From: Pedobacter sp. WC2423
GTDB taxonomy: Bacteria; Bacteroidota; Bacteroidia; Sphingobacteriales; Sphingobacteriaceae
Direction of reading: 5' to 3'
DNA length: 64,000 nt
Assembly: GCF_040822065.1 (NCBI RefSeq)
Contig: NZ_CP162005.1
Coordinates: forward strand, 5,518,001-5,582,000
Of the stretch, positions 1 through 9,256 are shown piece by piece. The notes below the pieces were generated by a model that worked only from the letters and a program-made list of their open reading frames with translations, was not told the DNA's origin and did no database searches. The position numbers were made by a program, and so were the translations under genes. Position 1 is the stretch's first letter. Every line of letters begins with the position of its first letter.

Positions 1-2
1 CC

Positions 3-485
3 GGAAAGGCAGTAATTCCTTTTGTAGTCACAGTGATGAAAGCCGGAAAAATCAATCAGCAGGTTAAAGTTTTGGGCACACATTTCAATATCAACAGCTA
101 TCCGGATGAACCGGTGGTCACTACTACGCTACTACAAGGAAGTGTTGTCGTGAACACCCCTTCAGCTCAAAGTGCTGTTTTAAAACCACAGCAACAAGCC
201 ATACTGAAAGGTTTACAACTGGATGTATCTCCTGCTGATACAGAAGTGGCCATGGCCTGGAAAAATGGTGAGTTTATTTTTCGTGAAGACCTGGTCAGTG
301 CAATGCGAAAAGTAGCGCGCTGGTATGGTGTGGAGGTCAGTTATGAGGAATCAGCTCCGAAGAACCTGATGCTTGGTGGCTGGATGTCAAGAGAAACTAA
401 TATTTCAGCTATACTGGATCATATACAATCAACAGGAAAAGTTCATTTTACGATTGAAGGAAGGAGGGTTATAGTTTCAAGGTAA
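3..485 (+). CDS. FecR-family anti-sigma factor, 3' part only
   Basis: This is the C-terminal half of a FecR-type anti-sigma regulator whose 5' part lies outside the window. The frame is open from base 3. It reads through the conserved FecR segment ending in VLGTHFNINSY (about base 72 onward) and a C-terminal DUF4974-like part with the FIFREDL and ARWYGVEV signatures. FecR proteins span the inner membrane and pass a signal from a TonB-dependent receptor to an ECF sigma factor. The SusC gene that follows has the matching STN signalling domain, so this protein very likely controls it. The cognate sigma gene is probably just upstream of the window. The GTG at 33 and ATG at 36 are internal codons, not starts. 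Confidence 0.9.
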   Translation, partial: GKAVIPFVVTVMKAGKINQQVKVLGTHFNINSYPDEPVVTTTLLQGSVVVNTPSAQSAVLKPQQQAILKGLQLDVSPADTEVAMAWKNGEFIFREDLVSAMRKVARWYGVEVSYEESAPKNLMLGGWMSRETNISAILDHIQSTGKVHFTIEGRRVIVSR

Positions 486-510
486 ACTACATACCCCGCA
501 TAGAAAATAA

Positions 511-534
511 CCAGAAGTGCTGAAACACTTCTGG
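511..534. repeat. Inverted repeat between fecR and susC
   Basis: A perfect 9-bp stem (CCAGAAGTG and CACTTCTGG) with a 6-base loop starts 25 bases after the FecR stop and ends about 100 bases before SusC. There is no run of T after it, so it is not a classic intrinsic terminator. It could end or weaken the sigma/anti-sigma transcript before the receptor gene, or lie in the receptor leader. Similar hairpins sit at the other two FecR-receptor junctions (39100 and 51314). Confidence 0.6.
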
Positions 535-635
535 TCTTGAATCTGGCGGGTGTCAATATTAAATATCAACTAATTAACCTGTGCATTTGCTCTGCCTTCG
601 AAAACATGGGCATCTGCGTAACCAAACCTTAACAA

Positions 636-3600
636 ATGTATAAAAATTTTACTTTAAATTTTGAGGTACGTCATGCGTACGTCTATAGATTTCTCCTTGT
701 TATGCGATTGACTGTCCTGATTTTACTGGTTGCTTTCATGCAGTTGAGCGCATCTACGATGGCCCAGAAAGTGACAATGGTCGAAAAAAATACCTCACTG
801 GAACATGTGCTGCGTGAAATACGTAAACAAACCGGCTATTCGATCATCTATGATCTGGATGCGGTACTGCATGCGAAACCTGTCAGTATCAATGTAAAAG
901 GTGTTTCTGTTTTTGAGGCCATTCAGCAATCTCTTGTTGATCAGTCACTTGGATTTTCATTTGAAGGACGTACTATTGTCATTAAAGAGCGGACGCTCAC
1001 AGAACGTATTGCTGAAGCGGTAATTGCAGAAGAAGTCAGGATCATCGTACAGGATTCTGTCGGCCGTTTGCTCCCGGGAGCAAACGTTTACGACAAGACA
1101 CGAAACAAGATGTATACCACCAATTCAAAAGGAGAGGTGCTGATTACCAATATTCCGAAAAATGGGCTCGTTTTGCAGATCACGTATGTTGGGAACAAAA
1201 CTGAAGAAATCTTCATTGACAGGAAAAGCGGTTCGCCGGCTTTGATCATTATGAGACCGGTAAAGGCGGATCTGAGAGAAATAAACGTGGTCTCCACAGG
1301 ATACCAGAAGATTAGTAGAGATCGTGTTGCAGGTGCCTATACGGTGGTATCCAGCGAAGAACTGGCCAAAACTCCGGCGGTGAACCTGATGGATAGGCTG
1401 GAAGGTAAAGTTCCTGGTGTTAAATTCGACGTTAAGAATAATACGATCCAGATCAGGGGAGTAAATAATTATGGTGGCAATGGAGGTCTGCCCCTGATCG
1501 TTATTGATGGATTTGTGATGATCAATTCAAGTGACCAGCCGACACTTACCCAAAGAACAGGGAGCACATTTGGAAATCCGATCATCAGTAACCTGAATAT
1601 AGCTGATATCGAACAGATTACTTTTCTTAAGGATGCTTCGGCTACTTCTATCTGGGGATCCAGGGCAGCTAACGGCGTAATCGTAATTGATACCAAGAAA
1701 GGTAAGGCTTCTAATCCTTCACTAAACTTTAGCTATGTATTCGGCATCTCCAAAAACCCTTCTTTATCCAAATTAAAATGGATGAATAGCGCCCAATATG
1801 TGAACCTGGAGCAGGAAATGGTAGATAAGGGATTTATTACGGATCCTGCCCTGGCCACTCCTGGTAATGAAATTTATGCGCAAAATAACAGTGAGGCTAC
1901 AGAATGGATGTTTAAGGTAAAGCGGGGTACAGCAACAGTGCAGCAGAGGGATGCAGCCCTGGCAGAAATTTCTTCCAGAAACGGACAACAACAGATTGAA
2001 GATAATCTGATGCAGAACGCGATCAATAATCAGTATAATCTTTCCTATTCAGGTGGTACTGAACATAGCAACTATTATGTATCAGGCGGATATGTTAAAG
2101 ATGTCCCGGTATTTAAAAAGAATGTGGCAGAAAATGCATTTTTTAATGCCAATACTTCTACCAGCTTTCTGAACAAACGCATTACCTTACGGACACTGCT
2201 GAATTACCAATACTCCAAAAGTATTTATAATAGCAGCGGTGTAGATGCTTTATCCAACAGCTTAACATCATTGAGACCTTATGATCTGCTTCTGGATGCA
2301 AGTGGCAATCCGATTTTCCGGACTAATATTTTCAGGCAATCTATAGCAGATAGTTATACTGCACAAGGCTATCTTCCTTTTGGCTACAATGCAGTGGATC
2401 AGCTGAACTATTCAAACTATACCAGTAAGAATAATGTATTCAGGGTCAATGCCGGGCTAAACGGAAAGATTACCAGCTGGCTGAATGCAGATGTTTCCAT
2501 ATCCAGTCAGCGTCAGATAGGTTACAACACTATGCTGGATGAGCTGAATAGTTATAATTCAAGGATTCTTGTCAATACAGGAACTGTAGTTACAAATGGC
2601 AAACTGGTATATAATGTACCTTATGGTGGCAAAGTTTATACTTCTAATGAAAACTCGTATGATACCGGAGTCCGCGGTCAGCTGAATTCTGACTTTACAA
2701 TCCACAATATACATCATGTGAATATTATCGCAGGTGCAGAGATCAGGGAAACAGGTAGTACCAGGACTAATGAAACACGTTATGGATATAACGAGGACAC
2801 AGGGGGGATTGGCACGGCAAATCCTACGGCACAATACATGACATTTTATGGCTACTCAAGCAACCTGGGCCAAAATCTGAGTGGTATACTGCAGACCCGT
2901 AAACGCTATCTTTCTTATTATAGTAATGCCTCCTATGCATTTAATGATAAATATTTCGCTACAGGTAGCGTAAGGTTTGACGATTACACGCAGCTTGGAC
3001 TGGACAGATCTAAAAGAGCTAAACCATTCTGGTCTGCTGGTGTAAGGTGGAATGCTGCTAAAGAGGACTTTTTTTCGGATGAGAAATGGATCAATAATCT
3101 TTCGGTACGTGCAACAGTAGGAACTGCAGGTTCTATCCCGCTTAGCGGAACCAATGTAACACTACTCGATATAACAGGTACAGATCAGCGCACCGGGCAG
3201 CCTTTGGCCAACATCAGCACTCCGGGAAACTCAGGATTAGGTTGGGAAACTACCCGCTCGTATAACCTTGGACTGGACTTTAACTTATTCCACAACAAAT
3301 TATCAGGTACATTTGACATTTACAAAAAACGTACCTCCGGGATTTTGAGTAATTACGCCTATAATTCTACTTACGGCTGGTCATTCCTGGAATTCAACAG
3401 CGGAACGCTAAATGGCAATGGTTATGAGTTCGGATTGAACAGTGAAGTGCTGCGCGCTGGTATGTTCAGCTGGAAATCAACTCTTAATTTCTCTTATAAT
3501 ACAAATAAAGTTACTGATGTACGTTATGAAAATAATGCCAGTTCTCTTGCCGGAAGCGGTAGTACGGTAGCTGGTATGCCGCTGGGCTCCCTTTATGTAT

Positions 3601-4238
3601 ACCGCTGGGCAGGTCTGGATAACAAAGGACAATCTCAGATCTATGACCGTAATAACAATATTATCTCCAGTACGACAAACTTAACTTCAGCATTTACCAA
3701 ACAGGATCTCAAATATGCTGGCAGACAGGTAGCTCCTTATACAGCTGGCTTTATGAACACCTTCCGTTATGGTCAGTTTGAAGCTAACGTACAAATTACA
3801 GGATACTTTGGCCATGTGTTTACCAAGACGTCACTTGATAGCTATCCAACATTTCAGGGGAATTTCGCCGGCGTGCTTGGCAGAAACGCAGATCTTGCAT
3901 TACGCTGGAGAAACCCTGGGGATGAAGCCACAACCAATGTACCTGGACTGAGCGATGTGAACTTTAGCAGCATTAACAGATATTCAAACTCTGATCTGCT
4001 GGTTCGCAAGGCAGACAATATCAGACTGCAACAGGTTTCACTGGGCTATGTGGTTCCGCAAAGAATGCTTCCTGCGGGTATGATCAAATCACTGACCATC
4101 TCTGCGAATGTAAGGAACCTGGGGTTGATCTGGAGAGCAAATAAGGATGGAATTGATCCGGAATATGTCAATACGGTCAAATTTAGTGGCCTCCCGCCAA
4201 CACAGAGTTATGTATTTGGATTGAACGCTTCATTTTAA
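636..4238 (+). CDS. SusC/RagA-family TonB-dependent outer-membrane transporter with STN domain
   Basis: A 1200-residue outer-membrane transporter that should import a large ligand together with the SusD lipoprotein encoded next. Residues 1-44 form a signal peptide ending in STMAQ. An STN domain (about 55-112) follows and marks receptors that signal to FecR. Then come a carboxypeptidase-regulatory-like beta domain (about 133-212), the plug (VVSTGYQKISRDRVAG onward) and a long beta-barrel ending in phenylalanine. The start at 636 is kept because related SusC proteins also carry about 20 residues ahead of the MRLT hydrophobic stretch; ATG at 702 is the alternative. The ligand cannot be read from sequence, but downstream protease and thioredoxin genes suggest peptides rather than glycans. 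Confidence 0.95.
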   Translation: MYKNFTLNFEVRHAYVYRFLLVMRLTVLILLVAFMQLSASTMAQKVTMVEKNTSLEHVLREIRKQTGYSIIYDLDAVLHAKPVSINVKGVSVFEAIQQSLVDQSLGFSFEGRTIVIKERTLTERIAEAVIAEEVRIIVQDSVGRLLPGANVYDKTRNKMYTTNSKGEVLITNIPKNGLVLQITYVGNKTEEIFIDRKSGSPALIIMRPVKADLREINVVSTGYQKISRDRVAGAYTVVSSEELAKTPAVNLMDRLEGKVPGVKFDVKNNTIQIRGVNNYGGNGGLPLIVIDGFVMINSSDQPTLTQRTGSTFGNPIISNLNIADIEQITFLKDASATSIWGSRAANGVIVIDTKKGKASNPSLNFSYVFGISKNPSLSKLKWMNSAQYVNLEQEMVDKGFITDPALATPGNEIYAQNNSEATEWMFKVKRGTATVQQRDAALAEISSRNGQQQIEDNLMQNAINNQYNLSYSGGTEHSNYYVSGGYVKDVPVFKKNVAENAFFNANTSTSFLNKRITLRTLLNYQYSKSIYNSSGVDALSNSLTSLRPYDLLLDASGNPIFRTNIFRQSIADSYTAQGYLPFGYNAVDQLNYSNYTSKNNVFRVNAGLNGKITSWLNADVSISSQRQIGYNTMLDELNSYNSRILVNTGTVVTNGKLVYNVPYGGKVYTSNENSYDTGVRGQLNSDFTIHNIHHVNIIAGAEIRETGSTRTNETRYGYNEDTGGIGTANPTAQYMTFYGYSSNLGQNLSGILQTRKRYLSYYSNASYAFNDKYFATGSVRFDDYTQLGLDRSKRAKPFWSAGVRWNAAKEDFFSDEKWINNLSVRATVGTAGSIPLSGTNVTLLDITGTDQRTGQPLANISTPGNSGLGWETTRSYNLGLDFNLFHNKLSGTFDIYKKRTSGILSNYAYNSTYGWSFLEFNSGTLNGNGYEFGLNSEVLRAGMFSWKSTLNFSYNTNKVTDVRYENNASSLAGSGSTVAGMPLGSLYVYRWAGLDNKGQSQIYDRNNNIISSTTNLTSAFTKQDLKYAGRQVAPYTAGFMNTFRYGQFEANVQITGYFGHVFTKTSLDSYPTFQGNFAGVLGRNADLALRWRNPGDEATTNVPGLSDVNFSSINRYSNSDLLVRKADNIRLQQVSLGYVVPQRMLPAGMIKSLTISANVRNLGLIWRANKDGIDPEYVNTVKFSGLPPTQSYVFGLNASF

Positions 4239-4246
4239 AGGAAAAC

Positions 4247-5620
4247 ATGAGAACAAAATATTTAATACTATTTGCAGCACTCTTAATTTTTGAGACAGGT
4301 TGCAGAAAATATGTGGAAATTGAACAAAAGAATATAAGAACACTCAAATATACGACTGATTTCAGGTATATAATGAATAACATCCAGAACTTTGAAGGTA
4401 CATGCAGTTACCCCATCTTTTCTGGTGATGATACCGAAATCACAGATCCTTCGCGCATTCTTGCAATGGATGATATACAAAGTAATATATATACCTGGTC
4501 AGCTAAATATACCAGTGATTTGCAAGGTGACAGCGATTGGGACAGGCTCTATAAAACTATTTATACCTGTAATGAAGTCATTGCTGGTGTGCGCGATTCA
4601 CAAGGCGGAACAAACGCAGATAAAGAACAGATTTATGCAGAGGCATTGGTACACCGGGCTTATACTTATCTGATATTGGTAAATATGTATGCAAAGCAAT
4701 ATAATTCAGCTACTTCATCGACAGATTTAGGGGTACCTTTGCTGCTTACCCCAAATTTGTATACCAGCTTAAAGCGTCAGCCGGTAGCAGCGGTATACAC
4801 TCAGATTCAAAAGGACCTGACGGAATCTGTTTCCAGGCTGCCTGCATTACCAGATTACAATATGAAACCTGCAAAGGTTTCCGCTTATGCGATCCTGTCG
4901 AGAACTTACCTGAATATGCGTGATTTTAACCGGGCCGGATTATATGCAGACAGTTCATTGACCCTGCAGAGTACATTGCTTGATCTCCAAAAATACGCAA
5001 CTGCTCCAGGTACGGTACCTTCAAGGCTGAATGATCCTGAAGTGTTATTGTCTAAAACTACAGGGGTAACCGTTACAGCAGTCTCTATCAGTAATGATTT
5101 GCTGACTTCTATGGGCACAAGAGATCTTCGCTACCAGATTTTTACAGGTGCAAGATCAGTTTTTGGGCGCTCATTCAGTGGCGCGTTTACAGGCAGAGCA
5201 TCTTCAAGATATCTGCTAAACGGTGAGTTTGTGATTGTCAATGGCCCTTCTGTCCCTGAAATGATGCTAGTTAAAGCGGAATGCCTGGCACGTGCCGGAA
5301 ATGCCACATCAGCAATTAGCGTGGTCAATAATTTGCGCAAAAAGCGTTTTCTTACTGCGGATTATACAGATCTGCCGACCGGCACTGCCGATGCCGCGTT
5401 ACAAACAGTGATAGACGAAAAGCGCAAAGAGTTTGTTGGCAGTGGAATGAGATGGTTTGACCAGAAACGCCTGAACCTGGATCCGGCATTTGCGCAAACC
5501 AAAACCAGAACATTTAAGAACCAGACGTACACGCTTGTACCTAACAGTAACAGGTATATTTTTCCGATAGGGGACAAGTATATCTTACTCAGTCCTGAAT
5601 TAGAACAAAACCCAAGATAA
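4247..5620 (+). CDS. SusD/RagB-family outer-membrane lipoprotein
   Basis: A 457-residue surface lipoprotein that caps the SusC barrel and captures the ligand. The signal peptide ends in a lipobox with Cys19 (FETGC). The body has the helical TPR-like SusD fold features: AEALVHRAYTYLILVNMYAKQY in the N-terminal half and VDEKRKEF/RWFDQKR-like motifs near the C-terminus, where SusD proteins usually carry them. It begins 8 bases after SusC, so both are in one operon. At 457 residues it is on the short side for the family. The ligand is unknown; neighbours point to peptides. Confidence 0.92.
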   Translation: MRTKYLILFAALLIFETGCRKYVEIEQKNIRTLKYTTDFRYIMNNIQNFEGTCSYPIFSGDDTEITDPSRILAMDDIQSNIYTWSAKYTSDLQGDSDWDRLYKTIYTCNEVIAGVRDSQGGTNADKEQIYAEALVHRAYTYLILVNMYAKQYNSATSSTDLGVPLLLTPNLYTSLKRQPVAAVYTQIQKDLTESVSRLPALPDYNMKPAKVSAYAILSRTYLNMRDFNRAGLYADSSLTLQSTLLDLQKYATAPGTVPSRLNDPEVLLSKTTGVTVTAVSISNDLLTSMGTRDLRYQIFTGARSVFGRSFSGAFTGRASSRYLLNGEFVIVNGPSVPEMMLVKAECLARAGNATSAISVVNNLRKKRFLTADYTDLPTGTADAALQTVIDEKRKEFVGSGMRWFDQKRLNLDPAFAQTKTRTFKNQTYTLVPNSNRYIFPIGDKYILLSPELEQNPR

Positions 5621-5637
5621 ACAACACAAATCACAAC

Positions 5638-7626
5638 ATGAATAAACATATCGCAAGTATATGCTGGCTATTGCTATGCATCTTTTTCAGCAACCGGTCG
5701 CTCGCACAGCAACTCAGCTGGTCTCCAAAACCACCTGTAGCAGGTCAGCAGGCTGAGCTGCGCTACGACCCTAAAGGCGGAGACCTGGAGTTTAGTGATC
5801 AGATCTCTGGCAGCTTAATCTGGAGCGAGGGTTCAGAATGGCGGAGCAGCACCCTGGTTATGACTAAGGCCAATAACCTGTGGACCTCAAGCTATCAATT
5901 CCCCGCAAACGCAGTATTTGCAGCGGTAAAATTCTTTCAGGGAACAACGGAAAAGGTAGAGGCATCGGATAATAATCATGGTCGCGGTTTCTATACTGCT
6001 GTACTGTCAACCCATAAAAAAACTGCTCCGGGAACCTATATTGCTGAAGCCAGGTTTATTACACCAAACAGCAATATGCTTTTAAATGGCTATGTGAACC
6101 CTGTTTTGAGTGCAGGCAAAATTGATTCGCTTTTAACCAGGGAATTTGCCATCAAAGGATCAGCTGTAAGCAGGTATCTGGCAGACTATCTTGAGCTGAA
6201 AAAGAATACTATGGATGAAGCAAAGTTCAAAAGTTTTGCGGACCAGGTATTACAGCATGAATTGAAAAATAAGAAGATTGATGAGGACTTGCTGGCAGCG
6301 ATTCAGCGTTATTATGCGTTTAACCTCCACTCTGCTGAACAAGCTGCAAAAGTAGAGCAAATCATATTCAAGAAGTATCCAAAGGGCAGTACTGCAAGGT
6401 TTATTGCCTATAACCGGGTAGCTACACAGAAAACGGATGAAGGTTATCGTAACGCGGCAGAAAATTTTCTAAAAGATTTTCCTTATCAGGAATGGATACA
6501 GCATCCCAACAAACAGGCATTTATTTATTATACTATACATACCGGCCTGGAAATAAATTATTTTAGCAGCAAGCACTATGATCAGTTCCTGGCGATGTTT
6601 AAAGCCTTCGATTTCAAGACTGCCAATGAAGTTTACCGCTGGAACCTGACCAAGTCTGAAATGACAAATACCGGAGATAAAAAGGTGCTGTTCGAACTGA
6701 GTGGGAAGATCCTGCCTTACCTGTTTGAAAGAAGGACAGATGGTTCTTACCGTGAGGATTTTGGTGGCGATGTGGAGAAGGAGCAGGAAAATGCTGATAA
6801 TCAGCTTGACGACCGCTTGTTCACACATATTAGCCTGGCTTATGCGACGAAAAATTACCAGGACGGGCTTGCGGCTTTCAAAAATCTTTCTCCAAAGGGA
6901 CAGTACGGAAATGCAGACCTGAATGAAATGCATATGAAGATGCTGAAGGAAATGGGAGACAGCAAAGCGGTTTTTGCATTACTGGAAGCCAGTGTTAAAG
7001 CAAATGCGGTTACACCGGCCATGTTTGTGGAAATGAAACAGATTTATATAGATCAGCACAAAGGTAGTGCTGAAGGATACGAAAAATATTTGTCGGCATT
7101 GATACCAGAGGATAAAAAAGCCGAAATGCGTGCTCATGTAATGGCTGGTATGGTCAGCTATCCATTACCGCCTTTCACGCTGGAAAGTGCAGATGGCGGT
7201 TTTGTAAGTTCATCTGATTGGAAAGACAAAATCGTAGTGATTGATTTCTGGGCCACCTGGTGCCGTCCATGCATCATGGCTTTTCCGGGTATGCAACTGC
7301 TGATCGACCAGTATGCCAATGACCCTCAAGTTGAGGTCTATATGATAGGAACGATGCAGTTTGGAGATTACAAGGCCAAGTCGGTTAACTATGTGAAGTC
7401 TCAGGGATACCGTTTTAAACTCCTGCATGATGCTGTTGGAGATAACGGTGAACAAAGCAAGGTATTCAAAAGCCTGACCCCTTTATTCAAATCGGGCGGA
7501 ATCCCGAGAAAGATCATTGTGAAAAACGGTATAGTCAGATATAGTTCTGAAGGTTATGGCGGCAGTCCGAGTGAGCTGAAAGATGAGCTGGCAATGGCGA
7601 TAGAAATTTTACGTACAGAGAAATAA
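5638..7626 (+). CDS. Secreted TlpA-like thioredoxin-fold protein with large N-terminal region
   Basis: A 662-residue exported protein. A signal peptide (about 1-23, ending SLAQ) is followed by an Ig-like beta segment and a helical repeat-like region of roughly 400 residues that I do not recognise. The C-terminal 150 residues are a TlpA/AhpC-type thioredoxin fold with the redox motif WCRPC (Cys542 and Cys545) preceded by VVIDFWAT. Such proteins act in the periplasm as thiol reductants or disulfide carriers. The gene sits between SusD and an S41 protease with only 17 and 2 bases of spacing, so it is expressed with the uptake system. It may reduce disulfides in imported peptides; that role is inferred. 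Confidence 0.85.
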   Translation: MNKHIASICWLLLCIFFSNRSLAQQLSWSPKPPVAGQQAELRYDPKGGDLEFSDQISGSLIWSEGSEWRSSTLVMTKANNLWTSSYQFPANAVFAAVKFFQGTTEKVEASDNNHGRGFYTAVLSTHKKTAPGTYIAEARFITPNSNMLLNGYVNPVLSAGKIDSLLTREFAIKGSAVSRYLADYLELKKNTMDEAKFKSFADQVLQHELKNKKIDEDLLAAIQRYYAFNLHSAEQAAKVEQIIFKKYPKGSTARFIAYNRVATQKTDEGYRNAAENFLKDFPYQEWIQHPNKQAFIYYTIHTGLEINYFSSKHYDQFLAMFKAFDFKTANEVYRWNLTKSEMTNTGDKKVLFELSGKILPYLFERRTDGSYREDFGGDVEKEQENADNQLDDRLFTHISLAYATKNYQDGLAAFKNLSPKGQYGNADLNEMHMKMLKEMGDSKAVFALLEASVKANAVTPAMFVEMKQIYIDQHKGSAEGYEKYLSALIPEDKKAEMRAHVMAGMVSYPLPPFTLESADGGFVSSSDWKDKIVVIDFWATWCRPCIMAFPGMQLLIDQYANDPQVEVYMIGTMQFGDYKAKSVNYVKSQGYRFKLLHDAVGDNGEQSKVFKSLTPLFKSGGIPRKIIVKNGIVRYSSEGYGGSPSELKDELAMAIEILRTEK

Positions 7627-7628
7627 AG

Positions 7629-9248
7629 ATGAAAATAAATTTAATCAGAATAGTTGTATTGGGCGTATCATTTTTTGCACTGAACGCTCAGGCGCAGATG
7701 AATCCTAAGGTGAAGCTGGAAAAGGCGCTTTCACTGATTCAGCAGAATTATGTTGATCCTGTTCCGGATGAGCCCATTGTAGATGCAGCGATTAAAGCGA
7801 TGCTCGCCAGCCTGGATCCACATTCGAGTTATATGAACAGGGAAGAAGCGGAAGCGATGAAGCAGTCACTCACCGGAAGTTTTGCGGGTATCGGAATTCA
7901 ATTTTCAATGGTGAATGACAGTACTTTTATTACTGGGGTAAACCCTGACGGCCCGGCAGCAAAAGCAGGTCTGAAACTGGGTGACCAGATCATTAGCGTA
8001 GACGGAAAATCCATTTTGGGCAAATCCCTGAAGAATCAGCAGGTGATGCAAATGATTAGGGGCGAAAAAGGCAAGGCAGTGGAGCTGGATATTAAACGTG
8101 TACAGCAGCACCCCCTTCACCTGAGTGTGATGCGTGAACCAATTGCAGAACTATCGATCAATACCAGTTACATGGTGGACAAAAACACAGGATATATCTC
8201 ACTTGCTGTTTTTAGCCAGTCTACACGCCGCGAAATGGACGCAGCTTTAAAAAGCCTGAAAGCTCAGGGGATGACTAAGCTGATACTCGACCTGCAAAGT
8301 AATGGCGGCGGATTGGTAGAGGCGGCGATCGGCGTAGCAGACGAATTTCTCCCAAAGGAAACTGAAGTATTTTATGCGGTGACTAACTCCGGGGTACATG
8401 ATAATTACATGACAGGCGGCTTTGGTCAATTTATGGATGGACAGCTGGTAGTGCTGATTGATGAGAGTACGGCTTCTTCGAGTGAGATATTGACAGGTGC
8501 GCTGCAGGACTGGGACCGCGCTGTGGTGATTGGCAGGCGGAGTTTTGGAAAAGGCCTGATGCAGATGGGTTTATCTTTACCTGACGGATCGGTTATCAGG
8601 CTAACCCAGGCGCGGTATTTTACCCCCTCAGGCAGATCGATACAGAAACCTTATGGTAATAGCAAAACAGATTACTTTCAGGATTTCAACCGCAGGATGG
8701 CCTCGGGAGAGCTGACAGATGCCAGCCATATTCATTTCCCGGATTCCCTGAAATATAAAACCAGAAAAAGTCAGCGGATTGTATACGGCGGCGGCGGTAT
8801 TATGCCGGATAAGTTTATACCTATTGACACTGCGATTTACAGCAACTGGATGGCCAGAACGATGAACAGCGGGTTAACTACCAAGACCGCTTTCGATTAT
8901 GTACAGCAGCAACGTGAGCGCCTGATGAATACTTATAAAGATTTCCCATCTTTTAATAAGGCATTTGAAGTTCCAGGGACACTGCTGGATCAGCTTTATA
9001 AGCAGGCCCGGACAATCAAAATTACTCTTCCCGCAGCTGGAAACCAGGTGGCACGAAAAGCACTGGGTCTGGAGCTGAAGGCGGAAATTGCCGGCCAGCT
9101 CTTTGTAGGCAGAGGATATGAATTACAGGTACGGAACCAGGCAAGCAAGGCTTTTACTGAAGCAATGGCCATACTGAATGACAATAAAACTTATAACCGT
9201 TTGCTGGAAAATCATTCTTCAGCAGCAAAAAACATAAAAACTAAATAA
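7629..9248 (+). CDS. S41-family C-terminal-processing-type serine protease with PDZ domain
   Basis: A 539-residue exported protease. It has a signal peptide (to about residue 22, QAQA), a helical N-terminal segment, a PDZ domain (about 85-160, with AAKAGLKLGDQI) and the S41 catalytic domain. The Ser/Lys dyad is visible: Ser283 in the STASSSEI stretch and Lys308 in RSFGKG, 25 residues apart as in E. coli Prc. A C-terminal extension of about 170 residues is helical. Family members cleave unfolded or C-terminally exposed proteins in the periplasm. The gene starts 2 bases after the thioredoxin-like gene, so it belongs to the same operon and may degrade imported polypeptides. Confidence 0.93.
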   Translation: MKINLIRIVVLGVSFFALNAQAQMNPKVKLEKALSLIQQNYVDPVPDEPIVDAAIKAMLASLDPHSSYMNREEAEAMKQSLTGSFAGIGIQFSMVNDSTFITGVNPDGPAAKAGLKLGDQIISVDGKSILGKSLKNQQVMQMIRGEKGKAVELDIKRVQQHPLHLSVMREPIAELSINTSYMVDKNTGYISLAVFSQSTRREMDAALKSLKAQGMTKLILDLQSNGGGLVEAAIGVADEFLPKETEVFYAVTNSGVHDNYMTGGFGQFMDGQLVVLIDESTASSSEILTGALQDWDRAVVIGRRSFGKGLMQMGLSLPDGSVIRLTQARYFTPSGRSIQKPYGNSKTDYFQDFNRRMASGELTDASHIHFPDSLKYKTRKSQRIVYGGGGIMPDKFIPIDTAIYSNWMARTMNSGLTTKTAFDYVQQQRERLMNTYKDFPSFNKAFEVPGTLLDQLYKQARTIKITLPAAGNQVARKALGLELKAEIAGQLFVGRGYELQVRNQASKAFTEAMAILNDNKTYNRLLENHSSAAKNIKTK

Positions 9249-9256
9249 TTTACACC

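Noticed and set aside
6469..6933. Open frame of 154 codons on the minus strand inside the large TlpA-like gene
   Set aside because: Antisense to a supported gene, no signal peptide or domain, no independent promoter.
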